A DNA stretch of 64,000 nucleotides from Candidatus Paraprochloron terpiosi LD05 (GCA_018141785.1 CP073341.1:1783422-1847421); one strand, 5' to 3'. Positions 54,901 to 63,886 are shown, counted from the stretch's first letter. Numbers and translations: made by a program. Notes: generated by a model from the letters alone, not told the origin.

Positions 54901-57783
54901 GGGGTTACCGAACCTTGATAACTGAATGAAATATGAGAGTGAGGACACAGCCAGAAATTGTGCAACCAAGCCTCTCCCATGAAGGAATCATGTGAATCCT
55001 TACCTGGCCACAGTGAGATTAATCATCAGGCTGAAGCTGGCAGCAGGGCGGAACCGGAGCTATCGAACGGTTCGATGGTAACGCCGCTAATAGGGAGAAC
55101 ACCGGGATAACTTAGCGTGAATCATCTGAAAAAAGACCTAATCGTAGAAACTGCCAAGCCGTGTATTGCAGAAAAGACACCGAAAGAAACTCGTAAGGCA
55201 AACAATAAGCACTTACATTCCTGAGTTGGTGATAGGTCAAGGGATGAGTCCCAAGGGTTCGTAACAATAGTTCATTCGGAACGAGTAAAAACTCGCTCAA
55301 CTTCCATCAAAACAAGGGGTTCCAAACCCAGACATGTGAGATGGTGGGGTCGCCTGATTAACGACCCAACGGAAGAGCGAGGGTAAGAGAAGGCGTAACT
55401 GCCTGATGGTTTCTACAGAGAAGACACCCAACGTAATTATCAGAGCGACTGACAAGGTCAAAATTGTGAATATCACTAACCAGACTTCAACCGAATACCG
55501 CAGTTTAAAAGCCCTGAGGCTCCACCTAGCAGTTCTGCTAATGGCGGAGAAGATTGGCCGGAGGGCTGACGATGTCTGGAAAGACCTGCCATGGAAGAAA
55601 TTCCGGCAACATGTATTTCGGTTACAGCGGAGTATCTTCAAAGCGCAAAAAGAACAAGCAAAAGCCAAGGTCAAACGTTTACAACGGCTTTTATTACAAA
55701 GTCGTGCAGCCCAAGCTCTGGCCGTCAAACAAGTAACGCAGCTAACACCTTGGGCGTAAGTCCCCCGGAGTTGATGGCAAAACAGCGCTTTCCCCCAAAG
55801 AGCGTCTAGTGTTGTGCCAAAGGCTGAACAAGCACTGGTACCACTGGAAACACCAACAACTGAGAAGGGTAAACATCCCCAAGCCTAACGGTAAGACAAG
55901 GGGATTAGGCATCCCGACAATAGCCGACAGGGCATGGCAAGCACTGCTCAAATTAGCAGCCGAACCAGCCTATGAGGCAACCGCCGGAGAAAGAAGCTAT
56001 GGCTTCAGACCCGGTCGCTGTACTGCGGACGCACAAAAGCTCATCTTTGACCAACTTAAGAAGACGTGTAACGGCAAAGACAAGCTGATACTGGAAACAG
56101 ATATCAGTAAATGCTTTGACGAAATTGACCACAAGGTCATGCTCGATGGAGTAGTCCTACCAATCGAAGCTTTAAAAGGGTTAAAGAAAGCTGTAAAAGC
56201 AGGCGTCCGTGGTGAATACCCCGACCGTATAAAGGGCACACCCCAAGGCGGAGTTATCTCACCTCTATTGGCTAATATCGCCCTAGATGGATTTGAGAAC
56301 CTAGGGTCAGACCAATGGAAGAAAAGGCGCACCAACGCACTCATAAGGGGTATACGTTACGCAGACGACGCGGTCTTTATCTGTAAACCCGGAGCCGACA
56401 CCAAGAAGCTACGGGAAGATATAGACGAATTTCTAAAGACCAGAGGGCTAAGAATTAACGAAACTAAGACTAAGGTGAGTAGAGCTACGGAGGGGTTCGA
56501 CTTCCTGGGATGGCGCTTCCGTGTCAACTCCCGTGGAGTCTTCAAATCCACACCGAGCTGGGAGAATTATGCGGACATCAAGGCCAAGGTAAAGGCCACT
56601 TGGAAGAATGGCGCATCCACGGAGGCTCGCCTGAAAAGGATTGAGTCACAAGTCCGAGGTTGGAGGCAGTACCACAAAAACTGCGATATGAACAAGCACT
56701 CGCTATGGTCACTCAATCACTGGGTCTGGCGTAAGTTGAGGGCTGAAAAACGCAGGATGGCAATTAAGGAAGCCGAGAAAGCAAGACGTCTGGCTATCAA
56801 GGGTAAACCCTTAGGGGCGGCTAAACGCCAGCTTACAACAGAGCAGATTAAGAAAGCTTTTCCAGCAGTTTCCTGGAAAGTCAATGACCACGTGATGGTC
56901 AAAGGTGATGCCTCACCCTACAATGGGAATATTTCCTATTGGGTCGGTCGCAACTCTAAACTATATAGTGGCCCAACCGCTGAAGCCCTCAGGCGACAGA
57001 AGAATATATGTCCGCATTGCAATCGTAAGTTCATGGAGTTGGATGATGCCGTGGAATTGCACCACATTGACGGCAACCATAACAACTGGAAACCTAAGAA
57101 TCTAGTTGCTCTCCACCGAGAATGTCACCAGGCGCAAGCAATACATCGCAAGCGCATAAAAGACGGACTCGCGAAGCGCCGTTAGGAGCACCTGAGCTGT
57201 ATGAGGTGAAAGTCTCACGTGCAGTTCGTAGGAGAGGGGCGAGGCGGCAACGTCTCCCTCGACTCTAATCGAAGTGGAACTGGATGGGGACGATGACGGA
57301 ATGCTGGTGACTGAAGGGGGACGCTTTGGTGGCTTCGGTCTGTTCCTTCAGCAAGACCCCGACAATACCTCTCAACCCCAATTGGTCTACCACTACAATC
57401 GGGTAGGGCTGGACCAGTATTCCATTGCCTCTGAATCCGACCTTTGGCCTTCCCAATCCCCAAAAATTCTCAAGGCAGTCTACCAGAGTTGCGATCCTAG
57501 TACCCCCGGTGCGGCTGCAATAGTGACCCTCTCTGCTGGTGCTGACGAAGATAATCTGGAACAGATTGGAGCGGGAAAAGTGGACGAGAGTATCCCCTAC
57601 CGCATGACTCAGGATGAGAATTTTGTGGTGGGCTTTGACACAGGAACACCAATTGTCCAAGAGGATCCCTACGACATGCCGTTTGAGTTCACCGGTAACC
57701 TGAAGAAGCTCACTATTACTCTGGATGACTCATCGTCTATACCGACGGAATGCCTTGTCTCTATCCTTCTGGAACGACGGTGA
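51919..57783 (+). CDS. Arylsulfatase, gene interrupted by two group II introns (three exons)
   Basis: Exons 51919-52905, 53739-54763 and 57270-57783 join in frame to 841 residues. The N-terminus has a signal peptide ending ALAQQ. NILLVMLDDVGYSQLGTFGG contributes the metal-binding Asp pair. TTALCAPTRAALLTGHNHHS holds C-x-P-x-R, the Cys converted to formylglycine. Exon 2 continues LSPWDDLDEEHQKVYANMME, IIYIAGDNGSSAEGG with metal Asp-Asn, and exon 3 begins EVELDGDDDGMLVTEGGRFG. It hydrolyses sulfate esters in the periplasm or outside. The last 13 residues appear replaced by sequence of a HAD-phosphatase fragment. An FGE gene lies downstream. Confidence 0.85.
52906..53738 (+). mobile_element. Group II intron 1 (ORF-less) in the sulfatase gene
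   Basis: Starts GTGCGGCTCGAAAGTCGCAG (group II GUGYG start). Domain V at 53666-53699 is a 34-base hairpin beginning GAGCCGGGTGC with a GAAA loop, containing the AGC catalytic triad. Domain VI follows, with a likely branch A at 53731, 7 bases before the 3' end. It contains no open reading frame of useful length, so it depends on a maturase made elsewhere. Removing it joins codons ..YDDG and TGGLSPWDDL in frame. The 3' boundary could be off by a few bases (53738 or 53741). Confidence 0.8.
54764..57269 (+). mobile_element. Group II intron 2 with maturase ORF in the sulfatase gene
   Basis: Starts GTGCGGCTCG, the same ten bases as intron 1. Domain V at 57194-57227 is a canonical 34-mer (GAGCTGTATGAGGTGAAAGT and so on). 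Domain VI has a branch A at 57262 and the intron ends CTCTAAT. Removal restores the codon GC|C and the peptide HTIIAEVELDGDD. It encodes a reverse transcriptase-maturase with HNH domain that carries a frameshift. Confidence 0.85.
55406..57185 (+). pseudogene. Group II intron-encoded reverse transcriptase/maturase, frameshifted
   Basis: The N-terminal RT-0 part lies in 55406-55759 (WKDLPWKKFRQHVFRLQRSI, AAQALAVKQVTQL). The rest is in another frame: GVDGKTALSPKERLVLCQRL, VNIPKPNGKTRGLGIPTIAD, IRYADDAVFICKPG (catalytic YADD) and the HNH nuclease CPHCNRKF...VELHHIDGNHNN. One extra C in CTAACACCTTGGG (family sequence would be CTAAACCTTGGG) near 55750 breaks the frame. A -1 shift would restore it. 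If the frameshift is real, splicing of both introns would need another maturase. Confidence 0.82.
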
Positions 57784-57862
57784 CACCAAGGAAGAGATTC
57801 TCGACTTCGTGCAAGACGTTAATGACTTTAAAAAGGTCTTTTCTCTGAGCGCAAAGCGGTAG
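57749..57862 (+). pseudogene. HAD-family phosphatase N-terminal fragment
   Basis: In a frame overlapping the sulfatase's last codons: NALSLSFWNDGDTKEEILDF then VQDVND. It resembles the segment just after the signal peptide of HAD-like acid phosphatases (SWNDGxxKxxIxxFV). It then breaks into unrelated sequence and a stop. Such phosphatases often lie near sulfatase/FGE genes, as I recall. Confidence 0.5.
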
Positions 57863-57892
57863 TTTGAAACACTTACCTTGATACGATTACGG

Positions 57893-57984
57893 GGCGCAAG
57901 GCTTGCGCCCCTACATTTAAATTTAATTATGAATATCCAATGAAAACTTATCTTATCTCTCTCCTTATTCTTCTTTTCGGAATA
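57893..57984. repeat. Duplicated copy of the FGE gene's upstream region and signal peptide
   Basis: Nearly identical to 59698-59794: the GGGCGCAAGGCTTGCGCCCC hairpin, ATGAATATCCAA and then ATGAAAACTTATCTTATCTC through CTTCTTTTCGGAAT. It lacks four bases (CATA) between the two ATGs. The copy encodes MKTYLISLLILLFGI and then a TAG. Confidence 0.85.
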
Positions 57985-58174
57985 TAGCAGTGAGCGCCGG
58001 TATATTTACAAATTTTACGCCAGATATACTCAACAATAAATTGACTCAATTACTGTGGTACAAAGCTTTTGCTATAACTAGTAATTAGTACTGATAACTG
58101 TTATTGCGAAGCTTTGCGTAAGCAACCGCGTAAGCGTCCCGCCCTTGGCGTCCTGCTAACTGCTAACTGCTATA
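57985..58174. repeat. Repeat-rich junction upstream of the truncated sulfatase
   Basis: Starts ATAGCAGTGAGCGCCGGTAT, related to 22563. It then has palindromic GCGAAGCTTTGCGTAAGC-type sequence and ends in the heptamer repeat CTGCTAACTGCTAACTGCT, directly at the point where the second sulfatase's homology begins. No gene. Confidence 0.55.
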
Positions 58175-59653
58175 AATAGCATTGGTAACGAGGGTATTCG
58201 CTTCACGGATCACTACGGGCAGCCCAGCTGCACAGCGGGACGTGCGGCATTTATCACTGGTCAGTACCCCATCCGCTCCGGTATGACCACGGTGGGACAA
58301 CCAGGGGACACTCTGGGTCTGCAAGCTGCCTCCCCATCCCTTGCCGAAGTGCTCAAGGAGCAGGGCTACAGAACTGGTCATTTTGGTAAAAACCACCTGG
58401 GTGACCAAAATGAAAATCTGCCCACCGTCCACGGTTTCGACGAATTTTTCGGCAATCTCTACCACCTCAATACACAAGAAGAAGATCAACAGCGCGACTA
58501 TAAGAACTTCGCTCAGGAGTATTCTGGTAGCCTAGATGAGTACGAAAATAAGTTTGGTACGCGGGGCGTGATCCACTCCTTTGCGACAGATATCTGTGAT
58601 GAGACCAAAGACCCTCGTTTTGGCGTCGTTGGTTGTCAAACCATTGAGGATACCGGTCCTCTTCACCGACAGCGGATGAAGAATTTTGATGCAGGGGAGG
58701 TGATCCCAAGAGCGATTGAGTTCATGGAAAACTCCAAGGATGCTAACCAACCGTTTTTTGTCTGGCTTAACACCAGCCGTATGCACCTTTACACTCGGCT
58801 GAACCGCGATTGGCGTTACGCAGCGGAAGAATATACCAGCGAAGCCGATTACCACGGTAGCGGTATGCTCCAGCACGACCACGACATTGGCCTTGTATTG
58901 GATGCCCTTAAAGACATGGGTTTGGATGAGAACACCATCGTTTGGTATTCCACAGACAATGGTCCTGAACATTCCTCTTGGCCTCACGGTGCAACCACGC
59001 CTTTCCGGGGTGAAAAAATGACCACCTACGAAGGCGGGATTCGCCTCATTTCCATGCTCCGATGGCCTGGGCACATCCAGCCTGGTCAGATACTCAATGG
59101 CATCCAGGCTCACCAAGATATGTTTACTTCCCTTGCTGCTGCTGCTGGTGTACCGGATGTGGTAGAACAGATGAAGACTGAAAAAAATCAGTACATTGAT
59201 GGGATTAACAATCTTGATTACTGGACTGGCAAGACGAAGGAGTCGAACCGCAACTTACTTTTCAACTATTACGAAAGCACCCTGACCGGAGTGCGAATAG
59301 GACCGTGGAAGTTCCACTTTTCCACCAAGGAGGACTACTACGCTAATCTGGTTCCCCGTACTATGCCCCTAGTATTCAACCTGCGGATGGATCCCTTTGA
59401 GAGCTATGACAACAAAGACTCTGAAGGACACCTTGCGCAAAAAGTTTCCTGGCTTTTGGCACCTATCAGCGAACAGTTAGGCGAACACATTCAAAGCTTG
59501 ATTGAATATCCACCTGTACAAAGTGGAAAATCCTTCGATTTGTCAAATTTGATTGAAGATACCGCCGATCAAATCGAGGATCAAAAGATCTGGGACGCCA
59601 TCCACGATATTGCCAATCCTCTCGATTCACTGATTAATCAGGGTTTGCAGTAG
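58175..59653 (+). pseudogene. Second arylsulfatase, N-terminally truncated
   Basis: Homology starts abruptly at [20 protein letters not shown] and continues with the active-site loop [20 protein letters not shown] (Cys in C-x-A-x-R). [40 protein letters not shown] and [20 protein letters not shown] follow, to a complete C-terminus. The first 45-50 residues of the domain, which carry two metal-binding Asp residues, and the signal peptide are missing. An in-frame TAA lies just upstream, in the heptamer repeat. Any product from an internal start would lack the metal site. Confidence 0.85.
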
Positions 59654-59734
59654 AGTCTCAAACTCCATAATGACGGTTCCGGGGCGCACAACCTTCTGGG
59701 CGCAAGCCTTGCGCCCCTATATTTCAATTTAATC

Positions 59735-60742
59735 ATGAATATCCAACATATGAAAACTTATCTTATCTCTCTCCTTATTCTTCTTTTCGGAATAATTATT
59801 GTTTCCCACCCTGCTTCAGCCAAAGCAGCAGTTAATCAATCTTCCTGTTCAAAGGAAATGGTCTTTATTCCTGGAGGTACTTTCACCATAGGTTCCGAGA
59901 ATAAGGAATTTTTTGAAGAACGTTCCGCCAATAACGTTACTGTTGACAGCTTCTGCATGGATCGCCACGAAGTCACCAATGGAGAATTTGCCCAGTTTGT
60001 TCAAGCTACTGGCTATAAAACAGTAGCAGAACAACCCCTATCCCAGGAACAATTTCCCTCTTTATCTGAAGAGGAGAGGGCTGCTGGTTCTCTAGTCTTT
60101 CTACCCCCTTCGGAAGGAATAGAACAAATTGCCTATTTGAGTTGGTGGCATTGGGTTCCAGGGGCAAACTGGCAGCACCCCTACGGAGCAGATAGTAATA
60201 TTGAAGGAAAGGAGAATTATCCTGTGGTTCATATTGCTTATGAGGATGCTTTAGCCTATGGTAACTGGGTGGGAAAAATGCTCCCCACAGAAGCTCAATG
60301 GGAATATGCAGCCCGGGGGGGACTGAAGAACAAAATCTTTAGTTGGGGGAATGAGTATTCTGCCCAGAAAGCAAATACTTGGCAAGGTTTCTTCCCCTTT
60401 TTTAACACCAAAGAAGACGGCTATTTAGACACTGCCTCCGTGGAGTCCTTCCCCCCCAATGGCTACGGACTTTATGACATGACTGGTAATGTTTGGGAAT
60501 GGACATCAGATTGGTTCAGCCCCGGTCACTTGGGTAAAGCTAAAACTGTCAATCCCACAGGACCGAGTCAAGAGAGGAGCTTCGACCCAAAGAAACCTAA
60601 TGAAGGGGCTTTGCACGTTATTAAAGGTGGTTCCTATCTTTGTGCTAAAAATTATTGTAGTCGCTACCGTCCGGGAGCGCGAGAATCTCAAGCCCCTGAT
60701 ACAGGTGCGACTCATATTGGGTTTCGATTAGTTAGTAGTTAA
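59735..60742 (+). CDS. Formylglycine-generating enzyme (FGE/SUMF1-type), exported
   Basis: 335 residues. A signal peptide (YLISLLILLFGIIIVSHPAS-AKA) leads the FGE-sulfatase domain: MVFIPGGTFTIGSENKEFFE, DRHEVTNGEFAQFVQATGY, PTEAQWEYAARGGLKNKIFS and YDMTGNVWEWTSDWFSPG. The near-C-terminal YLCAKNYCSRYRPGARESQ contains the active-site pair C-x4-C, and it ends HIGFRLVSS. It oxidises the sulfatase active-site Cys to formylglycine. The Met at 59750 may be the true start. Its position after two sulfatase genes is the usual partnership. Confidence 0.94.
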   Translation: MNIQHMKTYLISLLILLFGIIIVSHPASAKAAVNQSSCSKEMVFIPGGTFTIGSENKEFFEERSANNVTVDSFCMDRHEVTNGEFAQFVQATGYKTVAEQPLSQEQFPSLSEEERAAGSLVFLPPSEGIEQIAYLSWWHWVPGANWQHPYGADSNIEGKENYPVVHIAYEDALAYGNWVGKMLPTEAQWEYAARGGLKNKIFSWGNEYSAQKANTWQGFFPFFNTKEDGYLDTASVESFPPNGYGLYDMTGNVWEWTSDWFSPGHLGKAKTVNPTGPSQERSFDPKKPNEGALHVIKGGSYLCAKNYCSRYRPGARESQAPDTGATHIGFRLVSS

Positions 60743-60745
60743 TCC

Positions 60746-61027
60746 TTAGGATAAAGTATTGTGTTCGGCTAGAATTTTCTCAACTCTAGCTTCCTCAACC
60801 TTAGAAATGAGTTTTTTTGCTTCATCCAAGTCTCTTTGGGTTTTGGTTAGGCTAATGGTAGAGCCAACAGTGAAGGTTAAACCCATGCCCATAAAAGCTT
60901 TAATCCAAAGACCTACAGGTAGGTAAATAATGCCAATTGAGGTGGCAGAAATGGAAACAATAAAGGAGATCCAGGTTTGAATTACCCAAGCGCTACTGTG
61001 ATTTTGGTGATTTATCTGTTTTGTCAT
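60746..61027 (-). CDS. YiaA/B two-helix domain membrane protein
   Basis: 93 residues. Two transmembrane helices (WISFIVSISATSIGIIYLPV and LWIKAFMGMGLTFTVGSTIS) are followed by SLTKTQRDLDEAKKLISKVE. That matches the YiaA/YiaB two-helix family layout (W.F..S...IGI..LP...W.K...MG......S..L.KT.RD). Function unknown. It converges on the FGE gene with 3 bases between the stops. Confidence 0.82.
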   Translation of the reverse strand: MTKQINHQNHSSAWVIQTWISFIVSISATSIGIIYLPVGLWIKAFMGMGLTFTVGSTISLTKTQRDLDEAKKLISKVEEARVEKILAEHNTLS

Positions 61028-61209
61028 TGTACTTTTACCTCTTTATCTTTCCTTACCGGAGACGAGCATTGAGAGAGTAACACTTTCTGAAGTGTCCACT
61101 CATAAGTGGGCAATTTCTACAATTCACTAAGGGCTCAAGAGCTGGGTGGGTGGGCATTTCCCACCCTACGGACTGATATAGGGCGTAGCGTTATAATACT
61201 CTAGCTTCC
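61028..61209. repeat. Gap with GGTGGGCA palindrome repeat
   Basis: GGGTGGGTGGGCATTTCCCACCCTAC near 61144-61169 is a member of the palindrome family also seen at 8022 and 29692. The rest of the 180 bases shows nothing recognisable. Confidence 0.5.
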
Positions 61210-61833
61210 TCAGTGCTTTTCCCTTCCCTCGACTAATTGTAATTTGCATTGCTCGAAAAAGTAATTAACTGCCCCAAATAACTCGTCTAAATCGTAAATT
61301 CTATAAGGTTTAATATTTTTAGTAAACAAGCGATCCCTCAACTTAGCAAACTCCCACATTTTGCCATTAGAGACGATGCCAAAAATGGTTGCCCCTTCAA
61401 GCTGGTTAATTTTTTGGCAGGCTACCATTTCCGCTCCGCATTGCCCCCAACCAGCAGTAAAATCATCTTTCTTAGCCTCCACCGCTACAAAAAAAGGTTG
61501 CTCAAAAACTATCTTGCCTAAAGGTGACTTTCGGGCTAGCAGATAATCTGGAACTCCCGATAAGTCTTCATTATAAGTCAATGTTTGATGACTCCAAAGC
61601 AAAAAGTTGTTTTTATAGCTATACCAAGTTTCGGTTAAAATTGGTACGATTAAGTTTTCACAAATAGCCGCTTCTGAGTTATCGACTATTCCTTCTAAGA
61701 GAAGGATTTCAAACCGTTGTTTGAAGTAATCGTTTAGGGGCAACTTTGATTCGATAATAAAGTCATTTTCTTGATAAGTTAACTGAAACACCTTCACAAG
61801 CATTTCCAGATTTTTATAAGAAGTGAAAGCCAT
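61210..61833 (-). CDS. PD-(D/E)xK nuclease-like hypothetical protein
   Basis: 207 residues from MAFTSYKNLEMLVKVFQLTY; GGAGG lies 6 bases upstream and decides this start. LSGVPDYLLARKSPLGKIVF, then FFVAVEAKKDDFTAGWGQCG gives PD...EAK, the restriction-endonuclease-like catalytic pattern. QLEGATIFGIVSNGKMWEFA supplies the third beta element. This type is common in cyanobacteria with no known biology. It has no methyltransferase partner and no DNA-binding domain. Confidence 0.65.
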   Translation of the reverse strand: MAFTSYKNLEMLVKVFQLTYQENDFIIESKLPLNDYFKQRFEILLLEGIVDNSEAAICENLIVPILTETWYSYKNNFLLWSHQTLTYNEDLSGVPDYLLARKSPLGKIVFEQPFFVAVEAKKDDFTAGWGQCGAEMVACQKINQLEGATIFGIVSNGKMWEFAKLRDRLFTKNIKPYRIYDLDELFGAVNYFFEQCKLQLVEGREKH

Positions 61834-61879
61834 TTTTACCTCCATCGTTGATTTTTTCTATGCTACCATACTCTTTCAC

Positions 61880-62098
61880 TCAAAAATAGCGCAACTCGTC
61901 GGTTATTTGGTCCATCAATTTCAAACCCCACTGCTTATCTCTTTGGAGGGGAAATTCTTGGTTGTGACGCAGTGATTTCACGTTGGTGGCTAAATCAAAT
62001 GGTTCCCCAAAATCCCAAATCTTGATTTCTAACATTTTGTTGTCTAATTTTACTTCCAAATCAATAGGGGTAGTGGGGGGTAAGTTTTGGTGAGCCTC
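61880..62098 (-). pseudogene. Anti-sigma-factor-like (RsbW/HATPase) C-terminal remnant
   Basis: With no start codon, the frame reads EAHQNLPPTTPIDLEVKLDN, KMLEIKIWDFGEPFDLATNV and KQWGLKLMDQITDELRYF before a TGA. This is the ATP-binding core (D-GEPFD...GLKLM) of RsbW-type serine kinases and anti-sigma factors. The N-terminal half, including the first helix, and the C-terminal tail are absent, so it is a fragment. Confidence 0.65.
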
Positions 62099-62263
62099 GA
62101 AGAAACAGGAAAATCTGTGGTGGTCATGAGTCTAGAAAGTGGTTCAGGAGGTTATCAAGTCAGATTTGATATGATCTAATATTTTCAATATATTTATTAA
62201 AAATTCCACAATCACTACTTAAAATCAAAATGCATCCATTAATAATGATTGTGGAGGGATGTG

Positions 62264-62899
62264 TTATCTTTTTTCCTTTTCCATTTTCGCTTTTGCCTTG
62301 TTAGCGCTGCGTCGGAGGGATTGTAAGCGAGTCTCGTATTTCTTCTTAGCGCGACGGTTAGGGGTTAGGTCTATTAAAGTTTTTAATGCACTACCTAAAC
62401 TTTTGTAAGCATTGGGAACAGAATAGCCGAAACGAGTAGCCAGGGCGATCGCCTTTTCGTCTGCTTCCATAGCTTCTGTCAGAGTGCGATCACTGTTGTT
62501 CTTTTGCCAGAGTCGATAGCCGGAAACGCTGCACAAACCGAGAGCGAGGAGCAGCAGTAAGCCGTCCTGCACCCAGAGTTCCCCCACAGCACCTCCCAAA
62601 CCAATAGCTAGGGCTGCCATTTCCCAGCCTTCTTTGGGTATGGTATCATTTTGAATGCGAGCAACTTCGTGCCAAAATAGCAAATTGCGCTGGTCAATAG
62701 CGAGGTTCTCCCATTTAGCTAGATCAATTTGAATTTCCACCTCGTCTTTACCCAGTTCTTCGCACCGAGTCAGGGGTGGGTTAACTTCCGTGCTTCCTTC
62801 TACTATTACCCAGCTTTGCAACTCTGGGGGGAGCAAACCTTTCAACCGCCGCAGTTCATTCATTTCAGCTTTAGCAGAAGAAGTTGTATAAGTCGTCAT
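62264..62899 (-). CDS. DUF3318 family membrane protein
   Basis: 211 residues. AEMNELRRLKGLLPPELQSW, DLAKWENLAIDQRNLLFWHE and ARIQNDTIPKEGWEMAALAI are the DUF3318 landmarks. Two hydrophobic segments follow (GLGGAVGELWVQDGLLLLLA region), then the Lys/Arg-rich tail. It is a conserved cyanobacterial protein of unknown function, divergent from the next gene with a short shared promoter region. Confidence 0.85.
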   Translation of the reverse strand: MTTYTTSSAKAEMNELRRLKGLLPPELQSWVIVEGSTEVNPPLTRCEELGKDEVEIQIDLAKWENLAIDQRNLLFWHEVARIQNDTIPKEGWEMAALAIGLGGAVGELWVQDGLLLLLALGLCSVSGYRLWQKNNSDRTLTEAMEADEKAIALATRFGYSVPNAYKSLGSALKTLIDLTPNRRAKKKYETRLQSLRRSANKAKAKMEKEKR

Positions 62900-62945
62900 A
62901 AATTTGCCTAGATATAATTACTACACATTCCACTACTATAGTATA

Positions 62946-63317
62946 GTGTTGGATTGGAAAATTGCTCCTGTGGGACTTCTGTGGTTACCCCTTTTATTCG
63001 CCTTTTGCTGGTTAACTTGGGCTGGTTGGAACGAGTATCAAAAAGTTAAGGCCTATCGTCGTTGGGAGAGGCAGTTTGACCGGGGAAAGTACGATATTTA
63101 TGCAGTTTTGTTGCTCAAAGGAGATTTGTTGACTTGGGGGAAACCAACGAAGTCGCAACCTGTCCGGATCCAAACTTTTTCCCTCAAAGAGGTAGAAACT
63201 ATTCGCTTGTTGGTGGACCAGCGCCCGGTGGATCTAGAAGCAGTGAGCGAGTACCATGACAGTGACCAGTTCTTTCACAATGAAGGTCCGTCACCCAAAA
63301 AAGATGATAAACTTTGA
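62946..63317 (+). CDS. Small membrane-anchored hypothetical protein
   Basis: About 123 residues from GTG 62946 (VLDWKIAPVGLLWLPLLFAF); an upstream ATG at 62904 gives a longer but less likely form. One N-terminal membrane helix, then RRWERQFDRGKYDIYAVLLL and TFSKKEVETIRLL-like sequence, with an acidic tail. It is divergent from DUF3318. The family is not recognised. Confidence 0.6.
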   Translation: MLDWKIAPVGLLWLPLLFAFCWLTWAGWNEYQKVKAYRRWERQFDRGKYDIYAVLLLKGDLLTWGKPTKSQPVRIQTFSLKEVETIRLLVDQRPVDLEAVSEYHDSDQFFHNEGPSPKKDDKL

Positions 63318-63333
63318 AAGCGGTTGCTATATA

Positions 63334-63639
63334 TTAGATGTTTTGTTGATATTCTAACAGCAAAGCCAGGAGATTTTGCAAACACTTGTCTGGTATGAGG
63401 TCAAGAACGGGCAGTTCCAGCTTTCCACCACCTAATTTTACGGGAATATCCTGCAAAATTTGCACCAGCTCCCTTTCATTAAGAGCATCATCCGCTAATA
63501 AAGGATAGACTTTTTGTGCTACAGTGAGATGAAGATGAGCATCGGCTAAATAAAGATGCCACTTAGCTACATCAATATAAATTTGCTCACCTATTTCCCC
63601 AGCCAGGGCTTCAATATCTCGGGTAGTGTAATTAGCCAT
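63334..63639 (-). CDS. DUF3181 family protein
   Basis: 101 residues from MANYTTRDIEALAGEIGEQI. YIDVAKWHLYLADAHLHLTV, LQDIPVKLGGGKLELPVLDL and KCLQNLLALLLEYQQN match the small cyanobacterial DUF3181 family. Its ATG lies 8 bases before the stop of the upstream 2TM gene, so the two are coupled. The function is unknown. Confidence 0.85.
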   Translation of the reverse strand: MANYTTRDIEALAGEIGEQIYIDVAKWHLYLADAHLHLTVAQKVYPLLADDALNERELVQILQDIPVKLGGGKLELPVLDLIPDKCLQNLLALLLEYQQNI

Positions 63640-63886
63640 TGATTTTTGGAGTAGAATAATCGGCAATCGCCACAATATAAATTAGATGTAATAATAACAC
63701 TGCTACCCAAACCCCACTCACCCAGATACTCCAAGTCCAGTCAGCAGCTTTAATAGTGCGCACAAACCACAAACCGGAATTAGAAGCAGCAAAAATAGCC
63801 ACATGGAAAGCAAAATTCATCCTGTCGTCTAAGCGACGATATTCAGGATCCAGGCGATCGGGTTTACGGGGCCAACGAGGGGGCAT
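63632..63886 (-). CDS. Two-transmembrane-helix hypothetical protein
   Basis: 84 residues. PRWPRKPDRLDPEYRRLDDR is a cytoplasmic lead, followed by two helices (NFAFHVAIFAASNSGLWFVR and SIWVSGVWVAVLLLHLIYIV). It resembles the 2TM-domain family. It overlaps the DUF3181 gene by 8 bases. Confidence 0.72.
   Translation of the reverse strand: MPPRWPRKPDRLDPEYRRLDDRMNFAFHVAIFAASNSGLWFVRTIKAADWTWSIWVSGVWVAVLLLHLIYIVAIADYSTPKING

Noticed and set aside
55406-55759. A separate 118-codon gene inside intron 2
   Set aside because: It is the N-terminal RT-0 part of the maturase, separated from the rest by a frameshift.
62090-62190. Short plus-strand frame reading SVVVMSLESGSGGYQVRFDM
   Set aside because: It looks somewhat protein-like but has no start context or recognised family and overlaps the RsbW-like remnant's edge. 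Too weak to list.
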